Shown here: positions 5,780 to 8,427 of the stretch, piece by piece
How positions within the stretch are numbered: position 1 is the first letter of the stretch
How the letters are laid out: every line of letters begins with the position of its first letter
From: an uncultured Candidatus Thioglobus sp.
GTDB lineage: Bacteria > Pseudomonadota > Gammaproteobacteria > PS1 > Thioglobaceae
Assembly: GCA_910595805.1 (NCBI GenBank)
Contig: CAJVCK010000027.1
Location: 1-8,427 of the forward strand
DNA length: 8,427 bases
Reading direction: 5' to 3'
Program-made: the position numbers and the translations under genes
The notes under the pieces: model-generated
What the model saw: the letters and a program-made list of their open reading frames with translations, nothing else
What the model was told of the DNA's origin: nothing
The model's database searches: none

Positions 5780-6685
5780 TTAAACAAATAATCGTTTGGG
5801 CTTAATGCCGCCCTCTTCATCGGACTCACCAATGCCCAAAAACTGCTTGCTATTGTCAAACAACTTAACTACTTTGAACTGACAAGGTTTATTGATAGAT
5901 CTACCGTATTTAATATCAATGGCTTGCTGCTCATCCAGGTAAATACTTTCAATGTCTGGCAGCATATCCTCAGTGGAAAATATTTTCTCATCCAGCAATT
6001 GGTAATTACCAGTGGCCAAGCTTTCCAAATCTGAGAATTTGATTGTTTGAGTAATATCAATATGGGTAAAGCCCGTGCGCCTAAGTTCAATCACATGCGC
6101 ACCACAACCCAATTTATCGCCAATATCTTGTATTAAGCTACGAATATAGGTGCCTTTAGAGCAGCTAACTTCAAGGGTAACAATCCCTTGCTCATAACTA
6201 ATAAAGTCAATGTTATGAATGGTGATTGGACGCGGTGGACGTTCAACATCAATACCTTGTCTGGCAAGCTTATACAAAGGTTGTCCATCTTTTTTGAGTG
6301 CTGAATACATAGGCGGAACTTGCAAGATATCGCCTTGAAAACTCATGGCTGCATCGATAATTTTAGCTTCGTTTAAATGCTTAAACGTTTGTGTTTTAAC
6401 AATCTCGCCTTCAGAATCAAGTGTGTCTGTCATCTCGCCCAGTTTGCCACGAACAAAATATCGTTTGTCGTCATCAAGTAAAAATTGTGCTACTTTGGTT
6501 GCTTGACCTAAGCAAATTGGCAATATGCCGCTGGCCAATGGATCTAGAGCGCCAGTATGGCCTGCTTTCTTAGCAAAAAATAATCGTTTAACCTTCTGTA
6601 AGGCAGCATTTGAACTTAAGCCTGTGTCTTTATCAAGCAGAACAATGCCATTAATTTCTCTGCCTTTTGGATTGCGCCGTGACAT
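5780..6685 (-). CDS. truB: tRNA pseudouridine(55) synthase
   Basis: TruB isomerises U55 to pseudouridine in the T-loop of tRNAs and also acts as a tRNA folding chaperone. The 301-aa protein carries the catalytic motif GHTGALDPLASG with the nucleophile D48, KRYFVRG with Y76, PPMYSALK at 124-131, and CSKGTYIRSL with R182. A divergent PUA-like C-terminal region (about 240-301) contains KYGRSI and ends KPKRLFV. It starts 8 nt after the rbfA stop. No ribosome binding site is visible, so translation probably depends on the upstream gene. The infB-rbfA-truB order is the classical one, but rpsO does not come next; an unrecognised gene and purD do. Confidence 0.97.
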   Translation of the reverse strand: MSRRNPKGREINGIVLLDKDTGLSSNAALQKVKRLFFAKKAGHTGALDPLASGILPICLGQATKVAQFLLDDDKRYFVRGKLGEMTDTLDSEGEIVKTQTFKHLNEAKIIDAAMSFQGDILQVPPMYSALKKDGQPLYKLARQGIDVERPPRPITIHNIDFISYEQGIVTLEVSCSKGTYIRSLIQDIGDKLGCGAHVIELRRTGFTHIDITQTIKFSDLESLATGNYQLLDEKIFSTEDMLPDIESIYLDEQQAIDIKYGRSINKPCQFKVVKLFDNSKQFLGIGESDEEGGIKPKRLFV

Positions 6686-6693
6686 GGCTAGTG

Positions 6694-7032
6694 TTATAAC
6701 TTGGACAATAAATCTTCGATTTTAGCGCCTGTATTCGGCGCAGGGTCAAAGATAAACTTGAGTTCTGGTGTATGACGTAAATCTAGCGTTTTTGACAAAC
6801 GAGAACGGAAAAAACCACTGGCTTTATTTAGTAAAGGACCAACCGTTTTTTGTTCAGATTCTGGCACAGTATAGAATACTTTTGCACTACTTAAATCTCG
6901 ACTAGACAGCACATCAGTTACGCTCACTGCTTGCAGCCTAGGATCTTTTGTTGCTGTTTTTAATAGCATGACTAATTCACGACGAATCAACTCATTAATA
7001 CGTTCAACTCGATAGGAAGGTTGTTCTGCCAT
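6694..7032 (-). CDS. rbfA: 30S ribosome-binding factor A
   Basis: RbfA is a small KH-fold protein that binds the immature 30S subunit and helps mature the 5' end of 16S rRNA; it is needed for growth in the cold in E. coli. The 112-aa product has the family landmarks: RVERINELIRREL near the N-terminus, TKDPRL at 28-33, the A-x-G helix kink KASGFFR (A71, G73), and LRHTPELKFIFD at 85-96. It starts 15 nt after the infB stop, has no obvious ribosome binding site, and is followed by truB 8 nt downstream, so it belongs to one transcript with both. Confidence 0.96.
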   Translation of the reverse strand: MAEQPSYRVERINELIRRELVMLLKTATKDPRLQAVSVTDVLSSRDLSSAKVFYTVPESEQKTVGPLLNKASGFFRSRLSKTLDLRHTPELKFIFDPAPNTGAKIEDLLSKL

Positions 7033-7047
7033 TTAGCTAAGGATATT

Positions 7048-8427
7048 TTATAAAGTACGCGCAGTTTCAATGCGTTCAAATACTTCTATTTGATCGCCTG
7101 GCTGAACATCGTTATAACCTGCTACACCAATACCGCATTCAGTACCTGATTTAACTTCTTTAACATCATCCTTAAAACGTCTTAGAGACTCTAGCTCGCC
7201 TTCGTAAACAACTACGCTATCACGTAACACACGAATTGGTGAATCTTTTCTAACCACACCTTCTTCAACCATACAACCTGCAATATCGCCTAGCTTTTGT
7301 GACTTAAACACATCTTTAACATTGGCAATACCAATAATATTTTCACTCAGCGCAGGGCTAAGCATACCGCTCATAATAGCCTTAACATCATCAATCAAAT
7401 TATAGATAATTGAGTAATATTCAATACGCACACCTTCATTATCAGCTGTCTTACGTGCCACTGCATCCGCACGCACATTAAAGCCAAGCACTAAGGCGTC
7501 TGAGGTTGCCGCTAGGTTAATATCGGTGTTATTAATGCCACCCACACCACTTGAAACTACCTTGACACGTACTTCGTCGGTTGATAATTCTTCTAAAGCT
7601 TCTACCAATGCTTGAGCTGAGCCTCGAACATCCGACTTTAACAACACGTTAACCGTAGAGACATCGCCTTCTTCCATCTTCTGCAAGAAGTTATCCATCT
7701 TCGATGCCTGTTGTTTTTGTAGCTCAGCTTCACGATCACGTGTTTTTCTAAAGTCAGCTACTTCGCGAGCTTTACGCTCTGACTCAACCACTAACACTTC
7801 ATCACCTGAATCTGGTACACCAGACAAGCCCAACACTTCAACTGGTGTTGATGGGCCAGCTTCTTTTAATACCTTGCCATGATCATTAACAATTTGTTTA
7901 ACCTTACCGTATTCCAAACCAGCAATCATAATATCGCCTTTTTTAAGAGTGCCTGATTGCACTAAAATTGTGGTTACTTTTCCACGGCCTTTTTCAAGAC
8001 GTGCCTCTAATACGGTGCCATGTGCAGGACCTTTAGCAACTGCTGAAAATTCTAATACTTCAGCAGTTAATGTAATCGCATCCAACAAAGCATCAATACC
8101 TTCTCCTGTATGTGCAGATACTGGCATCATCATTACATCCCCACCCCAATCCTCTGAAATCACATCGTGAGTTGATAACACTTGCTTAATTTTATCAATG
8201 TCTGCACCTTCTTTATCAATTTTGTTAATAGCTACAATTATTGGAACATCGGCTGTTTTCGCATGTTTGATTGATTCGATTGTTTGTGGCATAACGCCAT
8301 CGTCGGCAGCCACAACCAAAATCACAATATCAGTTGAATTTGCACCACGAGAACGCATCTTTGAAAATGCCTCATGTCCCGGTGTGTCAATAAAGGTAAT
8401 CGCACCCTCGTTTGCTTGTACCTGATA
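7048..8427 (-). CDS. infB: Translation initiation factor IF-2, C-terminal 459 residues (runs off the right edge)
   Basis: IF-2 is the GTPase that places initiator fMet-tRNA on the 30S subunit and promotes subunit joining. The window starts inside the G domain: the first visible codons read [19 protein letters not shown], so the frame is open to base 8427 and the gene does not begin at the ATG at 8358. Visible GTPase motifs are G3 DTPGHE (fragment residues 14-19), G4 NKID (68-71) and G5 SAHTG (104-108). Domains II and III and the C-terminal fMet-tRNA-binding domain follow ([20 protein letters not shown] near the end), finishing in ERIETARTL. The N-terminal domains and the P-loop (G1) are outside the window. 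It is the first visible gene of the infB-rbfA-truB-...-rnhB series; nusA would be expected upstream. Confidence 0.97.
   Translation of the reverse strand, partial: YQVQANEGAITFIDTPGHEAFSKMRSRGANSTDIVILVVAADDGVMPQTIESIKHAKTADVPIIVAINKIDKEGADIDKIKQVLSTHDVISEDWGGDVMMMPVSAHTGEGIDALLDAITLTAEVLEFSAVAKGPAHGTVLEARLEKGRGKVTTILVQSGTLKKGDIMIAGLEYGKVKQIVNDHGKVLKEAGPSTPVEVLGLSGVPDSGDEVLVVESERKAREVADFRKTRDREAELQKQQASKMDNFLQKMEEGDVSTVNVLLKSDVRGSAQALVEALEELSTDEVRVKVVSSGVGGINNTDINLAATSDALVLGFNVRADAVARKTADNEGVRIEYYSIIYNLIDDVKAIMSGMLSPALSENIIGIANVKDVFKSQKLGDIAGCMVEEGVVRKDSPIRVLRDSVVVYEGELESLRRFKDDVKEVKSGTECGIGVAGYNDVQPGDQIEVFERIETARTL

Noticed and set aside
5869..6090. Open frame on the minus strand inside truB
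   Set aside because: Alternative frame of truB; the truB frame is intact and conserved here.
7949..8425. Two plus-strand open frames (7949-8170 and 8198-8425)
   Set aside because: Both are antisense to the infB GTPase domain, which is clearly the coding frame.

Overview
The window is a gene-dense, AT-rich stretch of a bacterial chromosome carrying twelve protein genes, two of them cut by the window edges. I see no RNA genes, insertion sequences, phage genes, CRISPR arrays or origin. The protein families (RsmI, YraN, a DolP-type two-BON lipoprotein, CoaE, the infB-rbfA-truB set) and the low GC point to a gammaproteobacterium. The compact layout (4-nt overlaps, start codons 5 bp apart, short spacers) resembles the SUP05/Thioglobus group of sulfur-oxidising bacteria and their mollusc symbionts. 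That placement is inference from general appearance, not a match I could test.

Layout from left to right. Bases 1-276 (minus) are the N-terminus of a SulP/SLC26-type anion transporter. Bases 277-427 are the only sizeable non-coding gap; they hold a near-consensus sigma-70 promoter for the transporter and four tandem CCTTTG copies in its presumed leader. coaE (428-1033, plus) converges on, and overlaps by 15 bp, a thioredoxin-like [2Fe-2S] ferredoxin gene. That gene is translationally coupled (ATGA overlap) to rsmI (1327-2151, minus). From rsmI, yraN (2157-2528) and a dolP-like lipoprotein gene (2536-3273) run the other way, with only 5 bp between the rsmI and yraN start codons.

From 8427 down to 3304 one minus-strand gene series reads infB (partial), rbfA, truB, an unrecognised 212-aa protein gene, purD and rnhB. 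The spacers are 15, 8, 15 and 8 nt, followed by a 4-nt GTGA overlap. This looks like a single operon linking translation initiation and 30S maturation (IF-2, RbfA), tRNA modification (TruB), purine synthesis (PurD) and RNA/DNA hybrid repair (RNase HII).

Almost everything is housekeeping. The parts that deserve a second look are the unrecognised gene inside the infB operon, the charged C-terminal tail on the BON lipoprotein, the hexamer array in the transporter leader, the condensed rsmI/yraN/dolP locus without lpoA and diaA, and three identical 12-bp near-palindromes inside rsmI. I found no convincing new multi-gene system.
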